From Trichoplax sp. H2 (Eukaryota; Placozoa; Uniplacotomia; Trichoplacea), in the NCBI GenBank assembly GCA_003344405.1, contig NOWV01000017.1:434001-498000 (forward strand): a stretch of 64,000 nt of DNA, read 5' to 3'. A program made the translations under genes and the position numbers. Under the pieces are notes generated by a model. That model saw only the letters and a program-made list of their open reading frames with translations. It was not told where the DNA came from and did not search any database. Every line of letters starts with the position of its first letter. Positions within the stretch are counted from its first letter, which is position 1. Below, piece by piece: positions 53,152 to 64,000 of the stretch.

Positions 53152-54523
53152 TTTGATTCTTTGCGATGTACTGAACTTGTCAACATGTTACAATATACGT
53201 ACAGCAAATAGTAACCGACCTATTTTAAGATTATTTATTGCAGTAATTTTATAAATTCTCGATAATAAATTAGTAAATGTACATACAAATTGCGTATTTT
53301 ATTCACAAGATGAGCTTTATCAACATAAAAGGCAAAAAAAAAGGAAAAGAAAACTAGATTTCCTGTTGAAGTTTTCGTAAACCGCAACATACATGTACGT
53401 TGCTATGGGCTAATTTGTTAATTTGCAGTGAAGTTAAATTCACAGTAGAATTTAGAATAATTGAGATATGCTCATTGTGATGTAACCATAAAAGAGCTTA
53501 GTATAGTGTAGATGTCCTATTTCTAGTGATACTGCAATAATAATAAGATACTATAAATAACATGAGTGAATTTATGATTTACAGGGTAAAAAAGTTTTGA
53601 ATTGACCGTAAATATTTTTGACTACAGTATAGTATAGCGTAGGATATACGTCCATTTTTTATCGTAGCATTTAGAGGTCAGAAAGAAACCTTTCTGCTGT
53701 AGCATTTGACAACCTTGGTTTGGTAGACTAGTTTGGCTCGAAAGTTAAGCGTACTGCTTATGTTATAATTAGATTAGTCAATTTTCTCGGATAGAGATAT
53801 GGCTTTCTTGTATAGTACTTCTATGGACATGTTTTATTTCAACAATCTATACTTGTAATACTGTACCTTAAAATAAAATTGGCATTGTATAAGTACGAAC
53901 TTTAACTACTGTATAGTGTACTGTACACCTATTCATGTACTGTACAAATTAAATTAAAATTTAATAATTTAATTTATAGTCCTGCGTTATAACCATACAT
54001 ATATTATATATTAGATAGTGATTCAATATTAGCGACTAATTGTGTATTAAGAGTATTTAACGTATACATACTGTATAGTAGTGTTACAGTACTAAATATG
54101 TCCTTTAACCATGCGACTAAAAACACATACAGTAAAAGATATCTTAACAGTAGTACTATTTACCAAACGAATCCTGAAAGGAGCCAACCCTGCAAAGACT
54201 TGGGTAATCAACAGTACAGTTCGTACACGTATATTTGATTTTCCGAACCGTACAAACATAACAGAGCGAATTTATAATGTATATTTCATATACCATATTT
54301 ATCATTGTACATATTTCTAGCTTGTCGTAGAATCACCGTAGTTAAACTTATTGAATTTATAGTATGGATTATAATTATGAACTAGTCTCCTGTAAGTAGT
54401 CCATGATTATACATATATTGCACTGTATTTGACATGAATATACTATCTTGTAAGTCCATGTTACTGCACTGTCCTGTACTGTATAACAGTAGTGCAGTAC
54501 TGTATGCTATTAACTAAATTAAA
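53152..54523. other. Intergenic with scattered GTAC palindromes
   Basis: No gene was recognised. ACTGTACA-type repeats lie at about 53905-53945 and 54470-54505. Confidence 0.45.
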
Positions 54524-54638
54524 GGGAAAATTACTCACCAAAAAAGCAAGTTTCGATTCATTATTAATTTCGAAAATTAATAATCGAAATTAATTAATAA
54601 TGAATGAAAACTTGCTTTTTTTGGTGAGTGATTTTCCC
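54524..54638. mobile_element. MITE-like perfect hairpin, 115 bp
   Basis: Terminal inverted repeats of about 50 bp: the left arm begins gggaaaattactcacc and the right arm ends ggtgagtgattttccc, with only a few mismatches. A short AT-rich loop (aattaataatcgaaatt-like) lies between. No coding capacity and no clear target-site duplication. Best read as a non-autonomous inverted-repeat element, or otherwise a simple palindrome. Confidence 0.75.
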
Positions 54639-54829
54639 ATTCAATGGGATGAAAGTGATTGAGTACAGGACATGATAGCGTATAAATAGTACAGCGTTAC
54701 CGTGATGATAGAGACGTTATTTTTTTGCTCGTGCTAGGCTAATATTCCTCACTACGCAGGCGTAAGGAATTTTTTAATTTTAAAAAAAATAACCGCCACA
54801 AGTCAACTGTAAATACTCGATTGTACCCA

Positions 54830-55400
54830 TACCGTCGTCGTATTGATGTTGTAACAACGCATGTGTCACTACGTCACCAACAGGACGGTTAGGTCAATCA
54901 TTGGCGTTTCAGTCAACACCACCAGTCACTCCATTTTCAACCATACCGCAATATCTTGTCATCACTAAGGGCTGAATCGGCCTGAATGACCAATCCAACC
55001 GTCTACAATATTGATGTGATAGAATCTACTGGGGAAGACTGGACTACCTTCCTTAATCTTCCAACAACTTTTGTGGCTTTGAGTTTGCAACACAGTGATA
55101 ATTTGTTAGGGAAATTTGACCTGAAGGTGTAAACTATAAAATTGACAGAAGACTTACATCAAGAAGAAGTCAACAAGATTCTGCATTCTTCTCAAGATAT
55201 TAGAGCCAACGGGTATGTTAGTTTGTCACTTGTGGTCATTCTTGTCGACGTCATTCACATACTAAGGAGTATTATTGCTACGCTCGTACATGCTCATCCA
55301 CGCAAAGCGATCCCTATATTGGATCGACAAATTCTGTCAAGTGCCCGGAATCTTGATCAGAAAAATAGTGTTCATAAGTAGAAAATCAATGAAAAATGAC
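54830..55400 (+). other. GC-richer island with broken open frames
   Basis: Base composition is visibly richer in G and C than the surroundings, and the plus strand carries several open stretches in changing frames. One is an ATG frame of 48 codons (54986-55132, MTNPTVYNIDVIESTG...); another is open without an ATG (55142-55381, with HPRKAIPILDRQILSSAR). It may be a decayed gene, a transposon remnant or foreign DNA. I do not recognise the protein. Confidence 0.35.
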
Positions 55401-55984
55401 GCTAGTTGTGCACATAGTCAATAACGATTGAATATTGTAATGTTATAGTCCTACTTACTACAGTACTTGACTTTTAGAGAAGAAGATGAATATATTGTAA
55501 AATTAAATAGAACGATCGTTTTTGAAAATCAATCTAAGTTCGATAATGACTTTATGGTATCGTATACATATTCAGCAGCCTACACTATAATACAACTCGA
55601 TCCCAACTAGCATAGATTGCAGCTGTCCAATGTGAAATGAAATGAAAAATAGCAATAGAAACCTACAGTACTCTACAATACACTAGTACAGTATGTTATG
55701 TTAAGTGAAGTAATCGAAGTTCTGCTCATTTTTCATCCAATAACTATCAGATACTGCGATAGCTAACTACAATACAGTATCCTATACTTTCTATGCTTAT
55801 CGATACAGAAATAGCCGTTACAGAATTCAATTTATCATTGATAGTTATACAAGTAAAAATTGCTACATATCCAAGCTTTCAATCGATTTATATAAACTGT
55901 ATAGACTGCTAGGATATTCATAAAAAAATGCCATTCGTTTCAGGCAAGAAATAGTTTACTGTATATCGAAGGTCTAGTTGCATC

Positions 55985-58900
55985 ATGAGACGCAGTACAT
56001 TTGGTGGACGGCTGTCCTCTTCTCGTGCTTCATTATCAAGTATATCTTCAGCGGTGAAAACCCCGAGAAAATCTTCCTTATCAGGGTACGTTTATTCATC
56101 ATAGCTATCCAGCAGTTCTAATAAATAGATGGAATAAACTACTTACTTAGCGTCATCTTGGTTCAGTTCAATTATGCATGCGTATGTGATTATAAAAGTG
56201 CTACTATTAATTAATTAATACACCGTAGCATAGTGCTGGTTGGCTAAAATTTAGCAATACTTTACTGTGTACAGTGTACATCTTTAAAACTGATACAGTC
56301 CTAAACAATGTAAGTATGACGATTAGCTGATACCCACCTATGTCTATAAAACGAAGCTAATGATTGCAATTTATACAAAACTTCTCTTTTCTTATGACTA
56401 GCTTCATCTAGAGTGAATTACATACGCAAATAATTTAGATGATTTCTGACCAATCTCGAAACATTATGTTAATTTACCATAAACTCCTAAATACTTACTC
56501 ATGTCTAATATTTCAGCCAACGACGATCGAGTCATGGAGTAGTCGTCAAATTACCGAATCCTAGAGACAAAGGTAACTTATGATAACAGATTGATCAAAT
56601 CTTTAATAGCTAACATGTTCAAGAAATACTAATAGATCAATGCCATGTATAATATTTCTTGTAAAATAATCATGCTGCACATGTCTTCGTTAACGACGAT
56701 TAATCTCATCAGTTCGATTCTTTTTGTAAATTAAACACAATTCTCATTTATTGCTTAACATGAAGGTTATCAACAACGTTGTATCAAGAAGTTGATGGAG
56801 GTCAGTTGATAGTTGCTTTTGCAAGTTTAAGAATATTAACCGTTAAAAATGTTGCGCTACGGCTGCATAATTAATTATAGGCACTTGTCAAATGCCAATT
56901 CGTTTTATACCCTTACAACAGGTATACTCTTCTAATACTGTATATTAACTTTTAATCATTGTTCTCGCCATTAGTTTCTCATTGAGAATTCCTACCCTCA
57001 TCAAGTTTCTACCAAGAATCTAATGTCACCTAGCTCTAATGATTTCATACGTGTATTTCAGGTAATTCATCTATATTTATTATACTTAATAATCAGTTGC
57101 TACTTTATTAGAACATGCTTATCTATTAGGTAGCATAATTCTCGAGCTATTTACAACTCCGATGTTTAGAAGTATTTTTCTAATTTATCCTATCAAATTA
57201 AGCTAAGGTTTTCCCTACTTAACTTAAGACATTAATTTTTTAGTTTATATACCAATTTATAATTCCTAATGTTGCAATTGGTAAAAAATATGAAGAAGAG
57301 GTACCAAATATATTCAGATCGTTAGGGTGAGTATGCTGCTACTGCTGTATTCTATTAGTATAATTAAAAGTAAAAACGTCAAACGTTTTGGATAGGTGGG
57401 TACTATTATTTTAGGTAGCACCTGTGTAAACTTCAACTGAAACAGAGTAACATAACTAGGCCTAAATATTACGCTGTTATCATTCACTGTAGCTATCCAG
57501 TTACTATTTCTAAAAGTTTCATGTTCAGTGTTGGCACACCCCATACATGGCCTATACTCCTACAAGCACTAACCTGGCTTACAGAAATAGTTCAGGTAAT
57601 GTTGATAATACCCTAAATTAACAAAGTTATTACTATTAATAGTTTTTATTGGATTCTGTTCACATTACTATAACAGCTGGCACTGCTCTTTGAAATTGAT
57701 GAAATTATGCTTCTTGATAGCGATCCAACCAGTTCATTGGCTGGTGAGGTGGTTGCGTCGGATAGAGCCGTAAGGAATAACTCTAAGTGTTATTTATTCC
57801 GAGATTAATTGCTGTATACGGTACTTACAATCGGTTACATTCACAGTTACAATATGATTATATGACAACTGGGTACAATGAATTTCTCCTTGGGAAAGAT
57901 GACTACCCGGAACTGCAAGAACACTTGCAACAAGAATTAGGTGTTTTTCCTGTTAATTAATTACTAATTCGTATACTGCCTATAGTCGTAGATATTGTGT
58001 ATTTACAATGAACGTTAGTAATTAATTGTTTATGTGTACTTTTTTAGATAGAAGATGGAAGTCTGTTCGTGAAAGTAAGTTGCATATTTGTTTCTTTATC
58101 GGAATTACGCAGTAAGTTAAAACTGTCTTAATGTATAAATTGTTAGAAATTAGCTCTATTGAAACTCATATTGAACACCAAATGGAAGAATTATCTATTC
58201 TGGAAAATGATCCGGTATGACCTACTTATTACGTTATGTGCGTATTTCCTTGATATTATATGCAAACTCAAACTCTGTTACTTTCTACGTGGTAAACTAT
58301 TTACAGTTATCTGTAGATAACTTACAGAAAAAGCAGGCTATCCTAATCGAAGACAGGTAATCTCTAGTACGAACTAGCATTTGTGCTTCTTGATAGTAAT
58401 ACTATCGTTTCCTGTTCAAGAAATAAATTCAAGAAATATATACAAGACCTTCAATTACACAACAGTCGACTTGTAAGGCTAGAACAGAAACAAGTAGAGG
58501 AAAAGCAAACTTTAGGTCAGAGTAGGAAATAATATCATAACTTTAGCTTGCCTAAATATAACCTATTAGTATAATAAAGTCACCTACAACCTAAATTCGT
58601 TTATTAAACAGAATCCGAAACTCGGTCGCTGGAGGAACTCAGTAAAGACCTTAAAGTAGGCATATTTAGTTTAGTATAAATTTCTTCATGAAAAATAATA
58701 ACAAATTCTAATCTTCCCGATAACGTCAATATAAAGGCAAGAATTAGCGAACAGAAGCTAAGTGCAAGCGCTGCTGAAAAGATTAAGATGGCAATCAAGG
58801 AGAAACAGAGCCTTTGCAATATATTACAAAAAGAGCTAGATGAAGGTAACGAAGAATTGTGGAATTCGGAATTAAAACTGACGAAGAGACGCGATAAGGT

Positions 58901-60322
58901 ATTAAGCGCTAAATTAGTATCGCAATACAATATGCTATTCCATAAACTTATCACTACGATATTATAGCAAATAAAAGTGACCTAACTGTTATTATCATGT
59001 ATGTATTAAATATAGTATGAAGAGGCCTATCGGCTGTACTTGAGCCATGTTAAAAAAGTGCTACCCTCTACTTCGGAAAATGAATCAATCGAAAATTATG
59101 AGCTGTGCATCAATAAAAATCTAATTAGTCAAAAACGGAAAGTTGTTAAGGTAAACCTTGCTAATGTAGTATGAAAACTCAATTGAAATGGATAACTCTA
59201 ATGTATTTCTGTCATAAACTTATCGTGTATGCTTGCTTGCTGTATAGAATACAATTGCATGATTATTTCGTGTTGTTACAATTTTAGCCTAAAATATCAC
59301 AAGTTAAGCGAGAGTTCTCGGACAAGATTCGCCGTTGCAACTCTAAAAGAGTGACGGAAGAAGCGAATGTTGAAGAGGTTATTTATGTACTTAAATATTA
59401 TTTACGTATAGTTTCTTTAGTTCACTGTTGCATAACTTATATTTAAATTATTGCCGCATTTAATCAGTAGAAATATTGTTTAATACTTTAAATTGTATTT
59501 CACAGGTTCTGCGTTCCCTTGCTAATACACAAGACCGTTATGAAGGATTGGAAGCTGAAATTACATCCATTAAAGAAAAGACTCAAGCCGAAAAAGTGGT
59601 TCGTATCTAATTTTGGGCATGGTATTTTCAATAATTTTAAAGTTTTAAAATGATATCTGCCTTGTTACGTAATTAATGAAATGTTAGGATTTCCGTGATC
59701 GAAAGAAAGGCTTAAAAGACAAGGTTACAGATATTGATAATGAAATACTTCAAGATCGCAATTGCGAGAGTAAATGTGATCGCATCCGCCGGGAAATAGA
59801 GCTCTTAAAGAAAGAGTAAGATCAAATTTCGAGTCAAGTGCTAAATTATCACTCCCAGTATTTGTTATTTTTAAGTATAATTGCAAAGATTTTTAATCCT
59901 TGTAACCTCTACTCTCGTAGGCAAGAAAGAGTTAACCAAGAGATAATTATATCGACGGGTGACATGGATCGAGAGATCTGCAAAGTAGCAGAGGTCGTCG
60001 CTAAACATAAGAGCTATATGAAGGTTAGTGATCATAGATCTTCTGATAAACTGACTAGTGTAACTAATTTATATTAGTCAGGCTTTTCAATTAGCGAAGT
60101 TTTAGAGGAATTTCATTTCTTCATACAAATTATTAGTAAAATAATATTTTAAATGCTTGATCGCGTTGCGTAACTTTAATAACAAGTACTTTTTGATTAC
60201 CTAAACTATCACAGTCTTTAGCTGACAACTGTAGCAATGAAGCTACTAAAATTATTAAAAAAAGATTGAATTCATTAACTGAATGCAAAGAAGAAATTGA
60301 CCATCTTGTGCTGGAACAATAA
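55985..60322 (+). CDS. NDC80: NDC80/HEC1, outer kinetochore protein
   Basis: Twenty exons, about 579 aa (human 642): 55985-56085, 56517-56572, 56881-56921, 56975-57061, 57244-57326, 57493-57595, 57677-57748, 57847-57940, 58048-58074, 58147-58214, 58307-58356, 58421-58515, 58612-58655, 58737-58898, 59016-59150, 59288-59377, 59506-59598, 59688-59815, 59921-60023 and 60215-60322. The N-terminal tail is basic and serine-rich (MRRSTFGGRLSSSRAS) with Aurora-type R-x-S sites. The calponin-homology domain is clear: FLIENSYPHQVSTKNL, KYEEEVPNIFRSLGYP (human KFEEEVPRIFKDLGYP) and VGTPHTWPILLQALTWL. A long coiled coil follows, with LQKELDEGNEELWNSELK matching human DLEAEQQKLWNEELK. The family binds microtubules at the kinetochore. 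Exon 7/8 and exon 17 donors are ambiguous (57743 or 57748; 59595 or 59598). Confidence 0.95.
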
Positions 60323-62829
60323 GTTAACCTTGTATATAAAGCCTACTCTGCTACTGGATGTTACTTGTTATAAAACTTATTTGAAATGCTGTACAAAGGA
60401 CAGTTGTCTAATCAACTATGGCTAATAGTAAATATATTGTTGTCGAGATAACTAACATCCATAAAGAATTTCAATAGCACCATCTCAGTAAGATAATATT
60501 TTTTTAGTATGCACGCTATGATTAATGATCTCCACAGTCCACTTTGAGCTAATTTTTATCGGAGCAAATATCTTGTGTATACTGTACGATTCACTGTAAT
60601 TTATGATTTGTGTAAACTTGTAATATGTCAAAAAATTAGATAGTGACAATGAATGGAAATGACTTCAGTTTCTAGAATCATCTTTGCGAATACCATGCAG
60701 TAAATTCACACTTATATGGTTCGATCTTTTATATTTCATTGTATTATATTTGAGTGTTTCACAGTGATGTAACTCACGCTGACAATATTAGTATATCTGA
60801 TAACGCTCGTTAATGTATGATTTATACGTATTAGATTTTATACATTGTTATCTTGTTTATGTTCTACTTTTTATGAACATGCATCGCGGTTCAATTCACC
60901 TGCAAACGACCATAGGAATATGGTTCATATGTAATAATATTTAGGTATAAACTTCAAATATCATATAATTTTTCATCTGTAACACTATAGTAGCAGTTAC
61001 TGCGCACTTTTATACATGAGTTGTTGGTTATCGTCTGCTTAACAACTTATTAGTTGCGATAGTTGGCAGATGGAATTATACAGTAATTGTAACGTTAGTA
61101 TAGGTTGTATTAAAGATGCGAGGCCTATTCAATTTAGATTACTTTATATTTGTGATCGCAGAAGAGCTTGATTTTAAACTTGCATTGTATAGTGCAATAC
61201 TGTACGTACGCGTATATAATATTGATTGCATCCGATCCCATTATACCCTGAGATTCATATTTAAAATTAATAAATTGCAATACATATAATAAAATGATCT
61301 GCCTCGATGTAGTGTTAGATGAATGCCACAAAACACTTCATTGATTGTTACACGTATTACTCTATTATAACAAAATTACTTGTGTTTAAAGTAAATTTAT
61401 GCCATTACAGACCACTATAGCAGCTCGAGCACCATACTATAGTGCGCAATCAACCTTATGTGTGAAATACGGATAGTTGTGCAGTATAGCAAATTTTCTT
61501 TTAGCATGCATGAGTACGTAGTATCATACATTTGTACAGTATTTTTCACTAGATCTTGATTTATTCGTTAGTTTAACTGAAAGATTAAGCTATCTATAGA
61601 GAATTACATTCATTAAGCAAAATGAGATTAATTTTAAATATATTTCGTTAAATACCTTCTAGTTGTAGAACCTTGAATATCAATCGGTTTTGTTACTCCA
61701 TATACGGTGTCTATTAAAACATTACCTTAACTATTTACACTGTTAACTTTATCACTTCATTCGCATTTGATATATGATCAGTGTTTCGTTTTTAACTATG
61801 AGAAGGAACACGACCTAACACGCGCATAACGTGGATCTCTATGGAAAGATCTGGCTTTTCATCAAAATTTAAGTTTATATAACTTTAATTTCATACTGTT
61901 CCTCTAATTGTGCAATATACAATCACAACAGTAGTACTTCGACTAGATTTGGCAAAAGGCATCGATCTGTATCAGCATGCTCGTATGGTATAACATGCAA
62001 TGGTGTAATATTATAACGTATAGTAAAATGGCTACTTGTTAATCGCGATGATTATGCACTGCACGCATTGATTAAGACCGTTAAATTTAAGGTGAACAGA
62101 AGTTGGCTAGAAATAGCCTAAAATACAGCCTTCCAGTTGAAACATATTCATACTTTTCTAGCATCGAAGTTATTGTCTGGATTAACATTACTGATCGACG
62201 TGGTTTACTACTAAATCCTTAGTACTGTATTCGTACCCACTTAACAAAAATGTTTAGATTGACTAACTCTTGTATGTAATCAGAGATCATTTGAGTTAAC
62301 GGCATTATGATTCTAGCACATCACCGGCCGAAATGCTTTACTGTAGCTCTTCTTATAGAACGTTATCTTTTACAATAAAAGCTCAGTGTCAGTAAATGCG
62401 CTGTTGTTAGAATCTTGAAACTTGTAACAGTTACACACGGCTCGTGTAAACGTACCTTTTAACGTAAGAACTGCTGCGTCCATTTTTTCTATTTTATTTG
62501 GGAATACATCAAATGCAAGATACATGATAGCTTTATGTATTTGATATAATATAGCAAAATTTGGCGCCACGTTTGTATATTGTAAACTGTAAAGTTACTT
62601 CTAGTCATTACTCCGCAAAAAATAATGATAATTGTGACACAAGCCATGGACTACTAAAATTTTTTTTTCACCAATCCATACGCGAGCCTAAACATCTCAG
62701 AAGAATTAACCTTGTACGAGGATCCTAGCGAATACCCAGAATTTTATGTTTACTTAAGCTATTGTTACAATCAAATCTTTAGTGATGAAATGTACAGTAT
62801 AATTCATAGACTAAGAGGATTCTTGCTTA

Positions 62830-63105
62830 TGGGACAACTATCCCTCGACAACCAAACGCATTTACGATATAGTGGAAGCAGAATTAGCTTTATGAAAGTT
62901 AATTCTTCATGACAGTTATTCAAGGAATTGCCGTTAATATAACATTAAACATATACTGTAATAAAAGGTTCATTTACCAATGTTAATTCAATTCCCCCGG
63001 ACAACTATCGCCGATAACTAAACTCATTTGTGATATGGCTTAAATAGCTTCATAAAAAACCAATTCTTTATGAAAGAGTTATGAAGACATTGCCGCTAAG
63101 TTACC
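62830..63105. repeat. Diverged direct duplication (~110 bp)
   Basis: The segment at about 62830-62940 (ggacaactatccctcgac..., ...aggaattgccgttaa) recurs at about 62998-63105 (ggacaactatcgccgata..., ...agacattgccgctaa) with many substitutions and small indels. Confidence 0.65.
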
Positions 63106-63562
63106 ATCTCTCTTTACTTGTGCATGTTTGAGATATCTACATTAGTCTCACAAGTCGCGCTGCCTGTTCATTAACCAGTACTGTATTTATGTTACGGCCA
63201 ATGTAATTAGAAATCGGGCATCGTATTTAGACTACATTTTCATGGGCGTGGTGAGACCTTGGTTGAAAGTTGAAAGCTGTTCAGTGTTCAGCCTTAAAAC
63301 GATATTGTAGCCCTTAATTAGGTCTTCCAATTTTGAAGCTATTTACTTTGAATTTGGCTAAAATTTCACGAATACAAGTCACTACAACCTTGAGCAATTG
63401 GTAGTTCATGTTTTTATTTTTGACTTTTTACTGCGTTATTGAGTTATTTTATTTATTTCTTTGCAATCTTTAATACAAACTATCAGTCACTGGCAAGTGT
63501 ACGGTCAGCTCAACCAGTTCTACAGTACAACTCACGCTGAAATAATGGTTTCTTGTTCGACC

Positions 63563-63715
63563 GGAGTTCAGTACAGTACAGTACAGTAACTATACAGTGT
63601 ACAGTACAGTACGCGTAGACTCACTTCGGTTCAAACCGTTTTGATCTGTACGCGTTACTCGCTGGTTACCGAAAAGATTGCTACTGGACCTACAGTACAC
63701 TAGTACAGTACAGTC
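63563..63715. repeat. GTACAGTA simple-repeat cluster
   Basis: Repeated CAGTACAGTA and ACTGTACAGT-like units, about 130 bp upstream of the probable CLUAP1 start codon, mirroring the cluster upstream of CCDC12. Confidence 0.75.
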
Positions 63716-63844
63716 CGTACAACAGAAGAGACAGTAGACAGTCAACGGTACGAATGCCGCAGTGCATTATGGACTGAGCACCGTTTCCATGGATTTTATG
63801 CAAAGTAAAAAAAGAACCAGATGAAATCCTAACATAGTAGCAAA

Positions 63845-63866
63845 ATGTCATACAGAGATCTACGAA
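63845..63866 (+). CDS. Probable CLUAP1/IFT38 first coding exon (gene runs off the window)
   Basis: ATG at 63845 gives MSYRDLR plus one base before a consensus gtaagt donor. Human CLUAP1 begins MSFRDLRN, so seven residues agree with one conservative change, and the next codon (Asn, AAT) would be split as A|AT, which fits. CLUAP1/IFT38 is a subunit of the ciliary IFT-B complex with an N-terminal calponin-homology-like domain. The evidence is only seven codons and a good donor, so the call depends on sequence beyond the window edge. Confidence 0.5.
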
Positions 63867-64000
63867 GTAAGTAAATTAAATATGAAAATGCTTATCACTA
63901 CCGTACATGATCAAAATTTCATGATAGTTTTAATTCTAGTACTAGTTAAGAGAATATATCGACAAGGACTGAAATTGATCACTACTTTAACTGTGTAATG

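Larger units (their letters stand above)
60323..63844. other. Intergenic, little recognised
   Basis: AT-rich. Two frames have some coding character: a minus-strand block at 62570-62461 ending at a gtacgt donor, and a plus-strand block at 62712-62912. Neither is identifiable. Dense GTACAGTA repeats occupy 63563-63715. Confidence 0.45.

Noticed and set aside
58604-58954. 116-residue open frame on the minus strand
   Set aside because: It is antisense to NDC80 exons 13-14, whose plus-strand translation matches the family well.

Overview
This is eukaryotic, animal-type DNA. It is AT-rich, its genes are split by many short GT-AG introns, and the recognisable proteins resemble human ones in length and exon layout. 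Ciliary (TTC21B/IFT139, probable CLUAP1/IFT38), kinetochore (NDC80), spliceosomal (CCDC12), MIF-family, otoancorin/mesothelin-type and RAI1/TCF20-type genes, together with an intronless class A GPCR, point to an early-branching metazoan. A placozoan such as Trichoplax or Hoilungia is my best guess, but that is inference and not proven here. No operons, phage, CRISPR arrays or rRNA/tRNA genes were found. All gene models were assembled by hand from splice signals and reading-frame phase, without transcript data.

Layout: CCDC12 (+, 536-2258). Then a minus-strand cluster of three MIF/DDT-family genes (4273-5138, 7252-9224, 12143-13075), interleaved with exons of one or two genes I cannot name (5752-6853 and about 9310-9990). 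TTC21B follows (+, 15046-24728, 42 exons, 1315 aa). Next is a 25-exon secreted, apparently GPI-anchored otoancorin/mesothelin/stereocilin-like gene (-, 25841-36004, 1181 aa). A gene-poor stretch (36.3-43.0 kb) leads to a RAI1/TCF20-like extended-PHD gene (-, 43022-45221, 5' end not found), another gene-poor stretch (45.2-52.2 kb), the GPCR (+, 52195-53151), NDC80 (+, 55985-60322, 20 exons), and at the right edge the first coding exon of a probable CLUAP1/IFT38 gene (+, 63845-63866).

The two 20-N gaps (8181-8200 and 40079-40098) are each flanked by two near-identical copies of the same sequence that differ by SNPs and one indel. This looks like unmerged haplotypes and not true tandem duplication. 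Several local tandem repeats sit in and around the otoancorin-like gene; one repeats the start-codon region and another a splice acceptor. A palindromic GTACAGTACTGTAC-type simple sequence recurs throughout the intergenic DNA. Apart from the MIF cluster, the genes look functionally unrelated, as is usual in animal genomes, although two are intraflagellar-transport genes.
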